This document shows positions 12,401 through 23,639 of a stretch of DNA of 64,000 nt, one piece after another (within the stretch, counting starts at the first letter, position 1; every line of letters begins with the position of its first letter). The DNA lies in assembly GCF_022201045.2 (NCBI RefSeq), contig NC_068559.1:19773501-19837500 (forward strand). The letters run 5' to 3'. The position numbers were made by a program, and so were the translations under genes. Origin of the DNA: Citrus sinensis (taxonomy: Eukaryota > Streptophyta > Magnoliopsida > Sapindales > Rutaceae). The notes beneath the pieces were generated by a model, which saw nothing but the letters and a program-made list of their open reading frames with translations, ran no database searches and was not told the DNA's origin.

Positions 12401-13155
12401 TACATATTTTTATATATAGCTTCAGAGTAAATTATTATGTGTCGAGTGATTATTTATCATTTCATTGTCACGGAATAGTTTATACTAGAACCGTATGTAT
12501 GTCATATCAATTAAAATATAAATTTTATATTCCAACTTTATAAATATAGTACTACTTAAATGAAGCCACGCTACAATTCAATAATAATATGGTATAACCC
12601 ATAAAGTTGCTTGTTTAACTATAAATAACATGAAAAAAAAAGAGGGATGAACTTATAGGAATGAAAAATCTCACCCACTAAATATCAATCTCAAAATGTA
12701 CTCATGATTAATTGAACTTCATTTAAATGATAAGTCTTAAGATTTAGACGAGATGGGGAATATCGCCTGTTAAATACTAACTCTTAAGTTGAATTATTAC
12801 TTAAACTTAGGTGATATCAATGCGTGTTCATAATATCAACCTCAATTAGACCTCAGAGTTTCTTTATCTACTAAAAATGAAAAACTTCAAATTTTTCTTT
12901 TAACTAAATTGAGATATTATATTTATGAAATTAGTTAACTGATATTCCTGAACAATTTCTATTTACAATCTTTATTGTTTTAACAAATTTAACTTAAAAT
13001 AGTTATTCATTGTTACAGCGTAACCTAAAATTTGTTTCAGGAAGTTTTTCTGAGTCGTTATTGGCTGGTAATGACAAAAGATTCCAAATTCCAATCCAAA
13101 TATCTAATTAGTGAAGCACGTGCGTGCGAGGCATACTCATATGATTAAAAAAAAA
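9438..13155. other. Intergenic, no gene seen
   Basis: The first stretch is presumably the 3' UTR of the HLH gene. The remainder is AT-rich with scattered poly-T and poly-A runs, one small MITE at 11339 and a weak inverted repeat around 10912-11000. No frame carries a recognisable domain on either strand. Confidence 0.6.
11339..11600 (-). mobile_element. Small MITE, same family as 39814 and 40133
   Basis: About 260 bp bounded by TTTGAAATTGAGG at the left and the complement of TTTGGTATTGAGA at the right. Read on the minus strand it aligns over its length with the two units at 39814-40051 and 40133-40394. Shared segments include TTAGTAAATATTAGTTGTT and AATGAAAAATCTATT. The flanks show no clear target duplication. 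There is no coding capacity. Confidence 0.75.
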
Positions 13156-13797
13156 GGAAAATTTTAACATACTCCAAATAAATTGATATTTTACATCGCG
13201 CACCTAAAAAAATTGATGTATTGCACCGCACCCTCAATTCTATTAATTTTTCAGTTATTTTTAACGGTTTCGTCTAACTTTTGATTGAATGATAAAAATG
13301 CCCCTTTATATGAAAAAAACCAAAATTTTTAGTTCATTTAATTTTTTAAGCCTTTTTTTTTCTAATTGCAATAAAAAAATTTTCTTGTTACATATACATT
13401 GTCACCACTATTATTTTTCCTTTAATTTTTTAAAGATTTTTATTTCAATTACAATAAAAAAATTTTCTTGTTACATGTACATTTCAACATTTGTCATCAC
13501 TATTATTTTTCCTTTAATTTTTTAAAGATTTTTATTTTAATTATAATAAAAAAATTTCTTATTACATGTACATTGTCACCAGTATTATTTTTCTTTTAAT
13601 TTTTAAAATATTTTTATTTCAATTACAATAAAAAAAATTCCCATTAAAATTAATTTAAAGAATGAACTTCTAATTTTACTCCTCTACCGTTAAATTTAAC
13701 TGAGAAAATAACGAAATTGAGGTGCAGTGCAACAAGTTAAATTTATTAGAGATCCGGTGTAAAATGTCAATTTATTTGGGGTAGATTAAAAATTTAC
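13156..13797. mobile_element. Foldback element with internal tandem repeats
   Basis: A 642-bp unit whose arms are inverted copies: CCAAATAAATTGAtATTTTACA on the left (c. 13173) matches the complement of the right arm (c. 13761-13783) with few mismatches. Similarity continues through the TTGCACCGCACC / TTGCACTGCACC segment to the AACGGT motif. It is flanked by A9 and A12 runs, which could be the target duplication but are uninformative. The core (about 13370-13635) holds three tandem copies of an 83-91-base unit containing CACTATTATTTTTCC-like sequence and CAATTACAATAAAAA. No protein is supported; an open frame at 13289-13525 is a by-product of this low-complexity core. Confidence 0.75.
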
Positions 13798-13978
13798 AAA
13801 AAAAAAAAATAAAAAAACCAACTGCGTTTGATAATCTGTAACCGTCTATTTCTCATTGTATGATTCGTTGGGGTTAATTTCCTTTTGAGATATTTTTCTT
13901 TTTTTTCAGAATTCGGGCAGAATAATAATAATCAGAAACCCTAATAGAATCATAATCAGAGATTTTCTAAAAGGAAAG

Positions 13979-14069
13979 GTAGAGCTTTTGCGTTTTATCT
14001 TTTCATTTGGTTCCCACCCAATACAATACAATCTTTGATAATCCAATTGCGTTAGCATTTTCTTTTCAG
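13979..14069 (+). other. Putative 5' UTR intron of the PMD-type gene
   Basis: GGAAAG|GTAGAG at 13979 and TTTTCTTTTCAG|G at 14069 would remove 91 bases and leave the ATG only one base into the second exon. The branch region is T-rich. Inferred from splice-site fit only. Confidence 0.5.
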
Positions 14070-14070
14070 G

Positions 14071-14919
14071 ATGGCGGAGTCAACAGCAGTGGCGATCAAT
14101 GGCGTCGACGATCAGACGACGGAGGACTTCTTCGATCCGGATCAAGACGGCAGCAACAACAAAGTAACGGAACTAACTAAAAAGGTGGAATCTTTAGAGT
14201 TGGAGAACAAGGAAATGAAGGGCACAATCAAGAAACTTACAATCGAGATTGAAGGATCAGAGGAAGATAAAAGGATTCTTGAGTCGGTTGCGGCTCGAGC
14301 CGAAGAATTGGAGATTGAGGTTTCACGGCTGCAGCATGACTTGGTGACTTCGATGAGTGAAGGTGATGAATTGGGTGCTGAGGTGGCTGAGTTGAAGAGG
14401 GTTTTGGGCGAAAAAGGAGTGAAATTGGAGGAACTAGAGAGGGAAGTTGATGGGTTGAAGAAAGAGAAAGTTGAGAGTGAGAAGAAAGTTAGGGAATTGG
14501 AGAGGAATGTTGGCTTGTTGGAAGTGAGGGAGATGGAGGAGAAGAGTAAAAGGGTGAGGGTTGAGGAGGAAATGAGGGAGAAACTTGATGAGAAAGATAG
14601 AGAAATTTCTGGGTTTAAGAAGAAAGTTGATGATTTGGAGTCTGAATTGGGTAACTGTAAGTCTGAGAAGAACTCTGCGGAGCAAACGGTGAAGGAGATG
14701 GAAGAGAGGATTTTGCTTTGGCAGAAGGAGATTGAGGAGGCTGAGAAGGTGATTGCTGGATTGAAAGACAAGACTTTGGATGGGGTGAATGGGACTGCGA
14801 GGGCTGTTAAGCTAAATGGTGACGGCGAGGAAGAGGACAGTAGGTTGAACTGGCAGTTGCCACTTGCGGCTGTTACTGCCGCTGCTGTGGTTTGTGTTTG
14901 CTATGCTAGGTGCAGGTGA
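14071..14919 (+). CDS. PMD2-like: Tail-anchored coiled-coil protein, peroxisomal and mitochondrial division factor type
   Basis: A single exon encodes 282 residues. After an acidic N-terminus (residues 1-30) an almost unbroken Glu/Lys/Leu heptad coiled coil runs from about 32 to 236. A short spacer (DGVNGTARAVKLNGDGEEEDSR) follows, then a single hydrophobic segment at about 260-278 and a basic Cys/Arg end (YARCR). Long coiled coil plus C-terminal tail anchor is the architecture of Arabidopsis PMD1 and PMD2, which sit in the outer membranes of peroxisomes and mitochondria and promote fission and proper morphology. The family call rests on architecture and on the resemblance of the tail, so another tail-anchored coiled-coil protein cannot be fully excluded. 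An AATAAA at 15297 is a candidate polyadenylation signal. Confidence 0.75.
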   Translation: MAESTAVAINGVDDQTTEDFFDPDQDGSNNKVTELTKKVESLELENKEMKGTIKKLTIEIEGSEEDKRILESVAARAEELEIEVSRLQHDLVTSMSEGDELGAEVAELKRVLGEKGVKLEELEREVDGLKKEKVESEKKVRELERNVGLLEVREMEEKSKRVRVEEEMREKLDEKDREISGFKKKVDDLESELGNCKSEKNSAEQTVKEMEERILLWQKEIEEAEKVIAGLKDKTLDGVNGTARAVKLNGDGEEEDSRLNWQLPLAAVTAAAVVCVCYARCR

Positions 14920-17247
14920 TTGCACGCTGCCCAAAATAGAGAGCAAGAGATAAAATTGAAGAGGTGACTGCACGACCTTAGACTACAAATATGTGTTAAA
15001 CTTTCAATTTTGATTGATAGGATTTATGTCTTTGCTTGGCTATATTTTTGAGCCCTTTTATGGATTGTGGTGTTTGATGATAATTTGGATGCTGTGATAT
15101 TTGGACACAGATAACTCATTTTCTTCTGAAAACCAAACTATTCTATGTAGTTCTCTTATTTTGATTGGTTGCAGTTATAGAAATGATTCCTAGTTGAATT
15201 TGATATATGTTTCATGTTGGGCTACTTCAGATTTCTGTATTTCGCTGTTTGCCTGATTTTTGTATTGGATATTACAAGTTGGATCATTATACAGTTAATA
15301 AAGTGGAACTTCGACATCTTAACAATTGATTGTCTGGTTTAGTTGCATTGCTCGCGCTGTCCTTGTGAGGCTAAGCAGCTAGAATGGTATGGGATTAATT
15401 TCATAATTTTGCACTGGTGAAACCAATTTATGGTTCGGAGAAAATTGACCTGTCACTGAAAACACACTCTTGAGTAGTCCTAATACCTGGTGTTTTTGTT
15501 GAACACTCTTTTCGAGAAAACGTCCCAAGGTTCACGTAAATGTTGGAAGTTTTTCATGTCGGAGGCTTTATCTATAGAATTTTGTAACTGGTGTAATTGC
15601 ATGATATTTTAATTTCTTGAAGCACAAGCATTTCGATACAGCATCATTTAGGCCTTTTGACTAGTTTCCAATGCTTATCAGCTGATTAAATCAAAGACAG
15701 ATCAATAGCTTGAAGTTATTTCTAATAGCTCTTTTGTTTTGGTTTCCCTTCTTTTCTCCATTTTCCTGGTTCTCTTCAATTTCCCTTCAAGTGATCCTGC
15801 CTTAGTTTAAGGCTCCCCTGTGGAAGTTGCTGTTGCCATCCTATGAGGTTTCCACTTACAGGCAAGGGAAACTCATTTCATAAGGTACCACTTCATGAAT
15901 TGTCCCTACGGCTGGATCCTGACAATGAGCCTTTTCCTTTGTGAAGCAAAAATGACATTTAGTGCTGGCTGCACTACAAGCGTGATCACATTATATTTTG
16001 GTCCTTGCGTGTGACATTTCCTAATAGGTTACATCACTTGATGTGCTGTGGAAACCTTTTCTTCTTGTGTGTTTCTGCATAGCAACTTGATGTGGCGAAT
16101 ACATATTACTAGTTTGTATGAAACAAGTTTATCTTGCACTAGTTTAGTTTATTTTGTCTCGACTGGTTGTACTGTAATTTGAATATGACACATTGGAGAT
16201 AAGCTCATTTGACCAATCTTAGAAGAGTTTCGTACTTCGTGCCTTACTGTATATTTCTGGCGGTTGGATGTCCTTTGGTTTCTTTTTTATTTTATAAGAA
16301 GTGAAATCAGAGAAAGAATGGGAAGAACCAGCTATGGTTCAAAACCTAGACGTGTCTTGTATTCTCATTTATGCTGAATTGTTCATTACAGCAATATTGC
16401 CTTCTTGCCGGCTCAATGTCAATCGATGGACATGAGAATTTCTTCGACATAAGAGCTGCTTTGTTCTCAAAATTAACCCGAGCCATAGCAGAAACCTCAA
16501 TAAAAACAAAAACACCCTCAAATTGGTTTTATAGGCTTCTAAAACTTGTCATAAGTGGTATTAGAATTTTACAATCATCACTATGAAACAAGGAAATATT
16601 TAGAGAAATTAAAACTACATAAAATGGTACCAGATGAAGAAACCCCACGCACACTCCCAGAACTAACATGCTTCATATTTTTATGCTTTCTCCGAAATCA
16701 ATCATTACTTCACCAAAAATGCTGGAGAATGTTATCAGCCCAACCTTTATGTTGTATCAAACTTAAAATTAGGATTCCTTAAGCTTTCTTGTTTCACAGC
16801 ACTTCCTATAAAGAATTAAAGATCTTTTAAGCAACAAAAAAGGGAGCGGAAAAAAAATAATCACTTGATGGAGATGGCTTGAAACACAAAAAGATGTTTC
16901 AGACATGTTATTAGATTGCCTGCATTCAAAAAATGATTTAAGATAAATCGTAAAGTTTTTATAACTAATTGATGAGAAATAATTCTTTAATTTCTCTGAA
17001 AAATGGAGTGATTCCAGGCACCAGCTCCGACAAAATGGGACGAGATCAGCTTAGAAATTGCCCAACCATAAGGATACAGAAATAGGCCACGAGCAGAAAC
17101 TTTTGGCTTAAAGTTGCCTTATCCTTTTGAAACCAGTATTGTATAATTCATTCTTAAAAATCTTTCACGAAGTGCACAGAAGGAAAAACAAATTAAAAAT
17201 AGTATCTGGAAAACAAAATCACCACAAGTGTTGCTGCTCACCTTGAT
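14920..17247. other. 3' UTR and intergenic, no gene seen
   Basis: To about 15320 this is presumably the 3' UTR of the PMD-type gene. From 15340 to 17240 base composition is less skewed than in the other intergenic gaps, and small open frames exist around 16371-16782, but none carries a domain or a convincing splice chain. Bases 17100-17247 should include the 3' UTR of the minus-strand gene that ends at 17248. Confidence 0.5.
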
Positions 17248-18237
17248 TTATCTGTCAGAGCGATGCAGAATCTGAAGAAGTCCACAGCAGCTTCTCCATG
17301 ACGTTGGTTGTATGCTGCGCTGACTCAAAGGTGTAACAGGCTGCATAAGACACAATATTCAACAATAAAGATTCAATTGTAGCATTGTGCCTTGCCCTGC
17401 GTGATCATACTGACCATGATAAGTCAATCTAGGCTGAGTTGCAAAGTTCTTAACCTGATTTTCAGTGCTTGCAGGAATCTCAGGCTCGTTGTCAGCAGAG
17501 CCAGCGTTTGCAGCTTCCTTCAATGGTTCGTCAACCTTTTCCTTTGATTCCAAATCAGCAGTAGCTGATGACTCTTCAGGATTCTTTTCCAAGGCTGGCA
17601 GATTCGTATTGTCAATTGCCTTTGGCACCACATCAACTGTAGCCGGAGGAACTTCACAATCGTCAGCAGGAGAAGGACACTCTATTTGTACCATCCCCTC
17701 ATCAGATGAAGCTATTGGTATTTCTTCTATTGTATTGGAAACCACCTTTGTCTCACCTTGAGAAGAACAACCATTAGCATCCGAACAAGGCACAATTACT
17801 TCCTCAATGACCTTGGAATCCCTATTTGTTTCAACTGAAGACAGCGATAGGTTATCTTCAATTACAGTGGATTCCAATACAGCAACATCATCTAGAGCCT
17901 CTTCTTGCTCGACAGGTACCTCTACACCTTCAATCAACTTTTCAAATGGAGAATGAACCTCAGGCTCAACTGAATCAACATTCGAGTCTTTAACAATTTT
18001 CTCCTCCATTTCCCTTGAATCCACCTTCTGATCAGTTCTGCACTCATTAGAATCTGCCTCATACGAATCATCTCTGTTATGAGTTTCAGTCACAGGCTCA
18101 GGATTCAAAGTCACCAAAGTCGCTCTTGCAGAACCAGCCTCAACCTCAGTTTTGAACTCTCCAGAAACTTCTCTATACCTATCTTGTGTTTCCATTTTCT
18201 GGATCTCCCCCAGTTTCCCGTTTGAAGATTCTTCCAT
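17248..18237 (-). CDS. Acidic disordered protein with conserved W-x2-CC C-terminal exon
   Basis: Exon 1 is 18237-17455 and exon 2 is 17340-17248. The donor CAG|GTTAAG and acceptor TTATGCAG are strong and the phase is kept, giving 291 residues. Reading on without splicing would end in unrelated residues after about 292 codons, but the spliced version adds PVTPLSQRSIQ followed by TSWRSCCGLLQILHRSDR, which looks like the conserved end of a plant family I recall with a similar W-K/R-x-CCG motif. The body is strongly acidic (Glu/Asp/Ser/Val rich), low-complexity and without a catalytic fold. The paired cysteines near a hydrophobic patch could be a lipid-modified membrane contact, but this is inference. 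Function is unknown to me. The neighbour downstream on the same strand (S1-like) is unrelated. Confidence 0.82.
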
Positions 18238-19032
18238 TTGGTAATGATTTCTTCAGAAGTTAATGACACAACAGTAAAATGATGTCTCTCTCTCTTTATC
18301 CTCCTCCTTTTTCAACACTTAGAAATTTGTCATAATAGCCACCGCATACAATCTGCTCATCGTGGCATCCTGATTTTGCTACAAGTCAATCCATGAGACA
18401 TGGAGAGATACCCATCAAGAAAATTATCATCCATGAGACATGGAGAGATATCCATCAAGAAAATTATGGAAAAAAAAAAGATATAAAGAAATGAGAAAAT
18501 ATACGTTATAATTGAAGATTAGGCGTTGAATGGGAGATGGGGGAGTGGTGATATTTCTATTTGTCACTTTCTTTTGACTGTCAGCTGAAGCTGGATTTTC
18601 AAAGAAACCAAGGAATTAGGAATGGTAGATACAAAAATAAAATAAACATCTCAGTCGTCCCCTTCATTTCTATTTCTTTCATATGTTGGACAATTTAATT
18701 ATAAAATTTCCAAAGTTAATGAAACATTAGCTCAGCTGGAATCTGGTTCTAGTTAAGCATCAATTTGATTCAATTGCACCATACATCAGTGACAAACTAA
18801 CAACACTTCCAAGTTGCCACATTGAGTTGCCATGTCTATTGGATTACATTCATTGAAAAGAATGATCAAACACGAATCAACCAGCTGGGACTATCCCAAA
18901 ACAATGGTAACACATAATCTTTGATCAATCGACGCATTGGTGATTAACTAGAATCTCCATGCTCTCTCTGCGGCCGAGAGGCCAATGTCTAACTAGCTGA
19001 ACCTGTTACCTGCATATTTACATACGTTCTCA
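18238..19032. other. Short intergenic gap between two minus-strand genes
   Basis: It contains the upstream region of the acidic-protein gene, a CT-rich stretch just before its ATG (18284-18306), the 40-bp duplication at 18389, and the 3' flank of the S1-like gene. No other gene seen. Confidence 0.6.
18389..18468. repeat. Tandem duplication, 2 x 40 bp
   Basis: Two adjacent 40-base copies differ at only a few positions (for example ATACCCATC versus ATATCCATC). It lies in the upstream region of the acidic-protein gene. Confidence 0.9.
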
Positions 19033-19482
19033 TCAAGGTTTGATCTCTCCGAGGGGTCTAAAGAGTAGACAGTTCTTGATCCATTTCCTGGAGTTCTGTC
19101 TGTAAAAATAAACCCCATCAGATTGAATGATCCAATGGCAGTCAGTGCATTGCAATCTCACGTGGGATGCCCAGAAAACTCCCTGAACATCGTCATTAAC
19201 ATGAACGTAACACCATTTCAGAGGAAACAGAATTTCTCTGAACGACCAAGATATTGATTCACCACTCTCGAGCGCCAACAATTCGTCCTTCCATTCTTCG
19301 ACCCCACACTTGACGTGGACGTGCCGCGTGACGTTGTTCCTCAGCTCCACCGTCACCACCGGGAAAAAGAAGTTGAAAATCTTCCTGGGGATTGAAACTG
19401 GATGCTGCTCGGCCGAATGACAAGGCCTGATGCAGGAACATACAATGATAAATAATGTGATGAATTTTGTCCTATTTTGCAT
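19033..19482 (-). CDS. Secreted S1-like (SPH) protein, plant self-incompatibility S1 family
   Basis: A single exon encodes 149 residues from the ATG at 19482. The frame stays open upstream to a TTG at 19551, but there is no ATG there, and the Met at 19482 begins a clean signal peptide (MQNRTKFITLFIIVCSCIRPC, cleavage probably after HSA). The mature part shows the S1 fold signature: VTVELRNNV, HVKCG, WSFREILFPLKWCYV, then VRLQCTDCHWIIQSDGVYFY with paired cysteines. Family members are small secreted proteins first known from poppy pollen self-incompatibility; most dicot homologues have unknown roles and are often expressed in reproductive or secretory tissues. A TTATATATAA box (19595-19604, minus-strand sense) lies about 115 bases before the ATG. 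Confidence 0.9.
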   Translation of the reverse strand: MQNRTKFITLFIIVCSCIRPCHSAEQHPVSIPRKIFNFFFPVVTVELRNNVTRHVHVKCGVEEWKDELLALESGESISWSFREILFPLKWCYVHVNDDVQGVFWASHVRLQCTDCHWIIQSDGVYFYRQNSRKWIKNCLLFRPLGEIKP

Positions 19483-19825
19483 GCTGTTGGTGGGTTGCTG
19501 TGGATGTGTATTAAGCTTTGATTGATTGATTAAATGGTGATTTAAATTCAATCCCTATGCGATTATTTTCTTGCTGCTTGGTTCATCATTCTTGTTATAT
19601 ATAATAGCCAAAAAAAGAAATCTGTTTATTGACAGTTAATTAGTTAGTAAACGGTTTAAAGATAGAGTAATCATTTGTGATTTTGTTGCAACAACCATAA
19701 AAGCAATGCTTTCCTATTACAAGTTCGAGCATAACAACTGTACTTTAAAAATTAAAACAAACGTAAAATATAAAGTTTGAAATTTGTTATATAAACAAAT
19801 TTCAAACTTTATGAAACACATTAGA

Positions 19826-19861
<36 letters not shown>

Positions 19862-19862
19862 T
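19826..19862. repeat. (AAT)n microsatellite
   Basis: About twelve uninterrupted AAT units. Confidence 0.95.
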
Positions 19863-20830
19863 GACATGTATATTTATGACAATGGCCATTGGCCTGTTAG
19901 ACATTTATAAAATATACATTACTAAATAAATTGATTAAATTTAAACTTTATAGTTCTCACCCAAATTGCCACATCCATACATCCAAAGGATTTTGACGCG
20001 GTGGTATTTGAGCTCTGTGCTTAATTCTTGTGTAATATTGTGTTGGTAGTTATTGGATAATAAACAATATGTAATTAAATCATAATGGTAAGGGATAAAA
20101 TATTATTAAAAGATAAGTACAATTTAAATTAGCATTAGATCCAAATTTACATAAAAAAATGTTATGTCCAACGATTCAAATCTCAGCGAGAAATGGTTAT
20201 ATGAAGTGGTCTTATTAATAAGATTTTCTACATAACAAGGAAAGAAGAAAATAACAAATTTAAAAGGTGGGTATGCCGCTGCAATACTTTTAGGAACAAA
20301 TTAAAGGAACTAGCTTAGAATATTTGTATTTAATTGTATATTCTTTTATAAATGTTTCTTGCGCTGCGTTACACAGGCTAATAATTGTTGTAGCTAGTTG
20401 ATAATTTTTTTTTTTTAAATTTTAAATAACTGATTGGGATAAAAGTGATTTGGTTTTAACATTACGGCACAAAACTAGTACTAATACAGTTTAGAAGTTA
20501 AACTATTTCGATAATAGTAGTATTGTCACAATTCTATTAGTTGTTAACTGAAACAAGTGAAACGGTTAAAAATTTGTCAATAACTAGTAATCATCAATGC
20601 TAAATAGGCCTTGATCGAGTGGCCAAGCATCTAGCTCAAGTCCAACAACAAAAGAATTGATCCAAAATATAATTTGGGGCAGCAATAAAACATTGCCGGC
20701 ACAGCCCAAACATAAATTTTACAATTGGACTAAAAGTTATAAATGGATGATATATATATATATTAAATATGAACTTAAATTTATGAAATAATCAATTCAA
20801 TAAGCATAAATTTATAATTTTGAGACATTT

Positions 20831-20851
20831 GGGGGGGGGGGGGGGGGGGGG
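20831..20851. repeat. Poly-G tract (21 G)
   Basis: An uninterrupted run of 21 G, bounded by TTT and CCACGTC, just outside the inferred left end of the Mutator-like element. Confidence 0.95.
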
Positions 20852-22315
20852 CCACGTCAACATATTCACCAATATGGATTAAGAAAATAAAAGTAGGGGT
20901 CATAACAATTACGAAAATAATATTTGCATCAGGTCAAACTCCAAAATTCAAAACGCAACATTTCACTAAAGCCAAAGTAAAAAATAGTATCGTTTAGTTT
21001 GCCAAATATGTCCCTTCTCCTTCGTTGATCGAGCTGCAACCTAGCCAAATATTTCCCCTTTCCATCGTCGATCAAGCTCCAGCCATAATTATTCGCAATC
21101 CACAACCTACGCTTGAAATTGCCATTCGCAATCCACAACTCACATCCACCTTCTTCTTGATTCGTTTTCTCGTTAAGGTATAAACGTTTTGCTCATCTTG
21201 GATTTTGTTTTTCTTTTCTTAATTAGTTGAAGAAACTAGTGTGATTTATTATGTATAGTATGTCATCTAATCTCGGTAATTTGGGAATTTTTTTTTTCTT
21301 TTACTTTGGGTTTTTATGAGTTGTAATTGACTTCTTTGAATAATTTCCCATTTTTTGTTTTGTTAAAAATTCTTTACGAGCAGTTGTTTTGATTCATTTA
21401 TTGTGTTAGATGTTTGATAATGTGAAAAATCACAATGTGAATCTAGATAATACAAATGACGGCAAAGGAAGAAAAGGATTGATGTAGGTTGAGGTATGGA
21501 TTTCGACAACAACAATAGAATACACTTCTAGTTGATCTTGTAGTTGTTTGTGGCGTCAAAGTATGTTGTAGTTGTTTATATATGTCCTTTAAAATTTTTG
21601 TTTCAAAGTATCTGGAGTTTGATGTAGGGAGTTAACATTGGTATTTTTGTTTAGAAATACTTGGTTAGTGTCCTTACGGCAACAAATTCCTTTGTAAATC
21701 ATAATTGTCACGATCTCTTTTAAAGTTTACTTTGTAAATCATAGTTGTTTAAAGTTTACTTATCCTTTGCTAGTAAAACCACACAATATATTTGTGCTCC
21801 CGTTATTGTTACTGGATTAGGTAACGACTATATTGTAGTGCATTCATTTCTTTAACTGGATTAGGTAGCAACTGTATTGTTGTAGCTGTTCCATGATCAT
21901 TCATTTCTGCAGTCAGCAGCTACTCACAATGGTAGTAATTTTTCGGTCATTTTCGTTCACCTTACCTCGATAAAAAGTAATTTTAGGTTATAGTTCAGTA
22001 TCAGTGCCATGGTTAAGGGATTTTGTATTCCTTTAAATTCCAATCCTTTACTGGATATAAAGTATACATTTTAAGAGGCCACTGTTAATAACAAAGCAAC
22101 AATGTTATTAACTAAGCATACCGATCAAAGTTTTGTCCAGCAGCCTTAAACTAATTTTCAAGTATTGATTACTACTTTTAGGTGTAGGTATGAAAATTTG
22201 AGAAAGTTGAAAAGATTTGGTCTAGTTGGTGTTGAGATAAGCTAAGGTAAACAACTTTAAAATGAATTGAGGTCATTGTAACTGTTTTAGTTCATAATTT
22301 TTTTTTAGTGCTATG

Positions 22316-22437
22316 GAATGATTGACATTGGACTGGACTCACATATAAACTTATTTATAAATTGAATTAGGTAGTGTTGTAGAATGATTGACATTGGATT
22401 GGACTCACATATGAACTTATTTGTAAACTAAATTAGG
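22316..22437. repeat. Tandem duplication, period 66 bp
   Basis: GAATGATTGACATTGGA begins at 22316 and again at 22382. The copies remain alike through ACTCACATATAAACTTATTT and AATTAGG. It lies in the non-coding part of the plus-strand frame inside the Mutator-like element. Confidence 0.85.
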
Positions 22438-22483
22438 CTGCTTTTGATGAATATAATGCTGACATTCAATTTTTTTTTAACAG

Positions 22484-22802
22484 TTTCAATAGTCTATTAA
22501 TCATAATGTGATCTAACACAAGTGAGAATTGAAACTCATTGCAAATATGCAAAGGACCCGATGATCAGATGGAGTTGTTAATGTTAAACAATCAGAATCG
22601 TAAATTTTGAATTTGTAGAGGATGTAAGAACTTTCAATGAGCAGAAGACCGTAAACTTAGCGAAAAGAAAATTGATTTGTTAGTAGAGGAGCTTAGGAAG
22701 TTGGCATTGAATATTAAGTGTTTGTCTGTTAAATTTCAATTATTGCATAAAGAACTTAAGTATATGCGAGAATGTGAATGTGCAGAGGCGATTATTGGAT
22801 GA
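22484..22802 (+). pseudogene. Remnant of a small zinc-ribbon/coiled-coil accessory gene
   Basis: A polypyrimidine tract and AACAG at 22483 would act as an acceptor. The frame then reads NQNRKF, stop, ICRGCKNFQ, stop, AEDRKLSEKKIDLLVEEL, and continues with a Leu/Lys coiled coil up to a TGA at 22800. Both internal stops are TGA where TGG (Trp) would suit a GRF-type zinc finger (CxxC and NFQW), so simple G-to-A decay is likely. GRF finger plus coiled coil is a common small plant architecture, often found near transposons. A possible non-coding first exon with donor GTTAAG|GTATAA lies at about 21175. The GRF assignment is tentative because the first cysteines are not clear. Confidence 0.4.
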
Positions 22803-23565
22803 CAAACTTCAAAAAAGACAGACACCACGATATGATTTTATTAAAATACTCATGATTGTTGTGTTATGTTTTCTATTCAAGTATTATTTTTAAGTTGTTT
22901 CAATCTGTACTATGTTACTGGAAAAGACTTGTAAACATATGTAATAGCATTTTCTGTGAAATATAAGTTTTTGAGTCGTTTGACTTAATGTTGGAAGAAT
23001 TCTGCTTTGATGTTGGAAGAATGTTGTGGCACCTAAATATAATTTCATTAAGCCCACAAGTTGAAAGATGCAAATGACTAAACAACAATATAAATACAAA
23101 TTGCATTTATATATGTAAATTAATTGCATTCAACAACTAACAAAACCAAAATAATACATAAAAACACAACACAAGTTAACTTTGTTGATTCCTCAAGCCA
23201 TCTTCAATGGACTTTGATCATATGCTTCGTTCATTAGTTGAAAACTCCCTCCGATTGGTATCTTGGAAATTTTGTTGTGGTAATTGTTGGAAGTTTACAT
23301 GATGAACTCCGCCGTAATTTATTCAAGACTGATAGTAAGGGGAAAAAAATTCATGTTCTAGGAGTGCATGTTGTGCTAGTTGTTGTACAACAAAAAAAAA
23401 TAAAAATAAAAGCGAATTATCAAATATATGACAATGAATGGAAATGGCAAATTAAAAAATATTATAATAGCCATATTGCTCTCTTGTGTTGGGATTGTAG
23501 TGTCCACTTGAGAAGATAAATCATTTACTCTGAATCCTATGAAAGTAATCAAGACACATTTAAAG

Positions 23566-23573
23566 TACATACA

Positions 23574-23605
<32 letters not shown>

Positions 23606-23606
23606 C

Positions 23607-23639
<33 letters not shown>
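23566..23639. repeat. (CATA)n / (TA)n compound microsatellite
   Basis: Sixteen or so CATA units with one TA interruption, followed by (AT)n. It lies just 3' of the FAR1-type pseudogene. Confidence 0.95.

Larger units (their letters stand above)
19483..20889. other. Intergenic, microsatellite and poly-G tract
   Basis: It starts with the promoter of the S1-like gene. The remainder is AT-rich with no supported gene. It contains an (AAT)n array at 19826-19862 and a run of 21 G at 20831-20851. Confidence 0.6.

Noticed and set aside
14142-14771. 209-codon minus-strand open frame
   Set aside because: Shadow of the Lys/Glu-rich PMD-type coding exon on the other strand; its Ser/Phe/Leu composition is the complement of coiled-coil codons and it has no domain.
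16371-16782. Two overlapping open frames and a TGGTATTAGAA motif near 16555 like a retrotransposon primer-binding site
   Set aside because: No flanking LTR pair, no gag-pol remnant and no conserved residues; the motif is too short to carry the claim.
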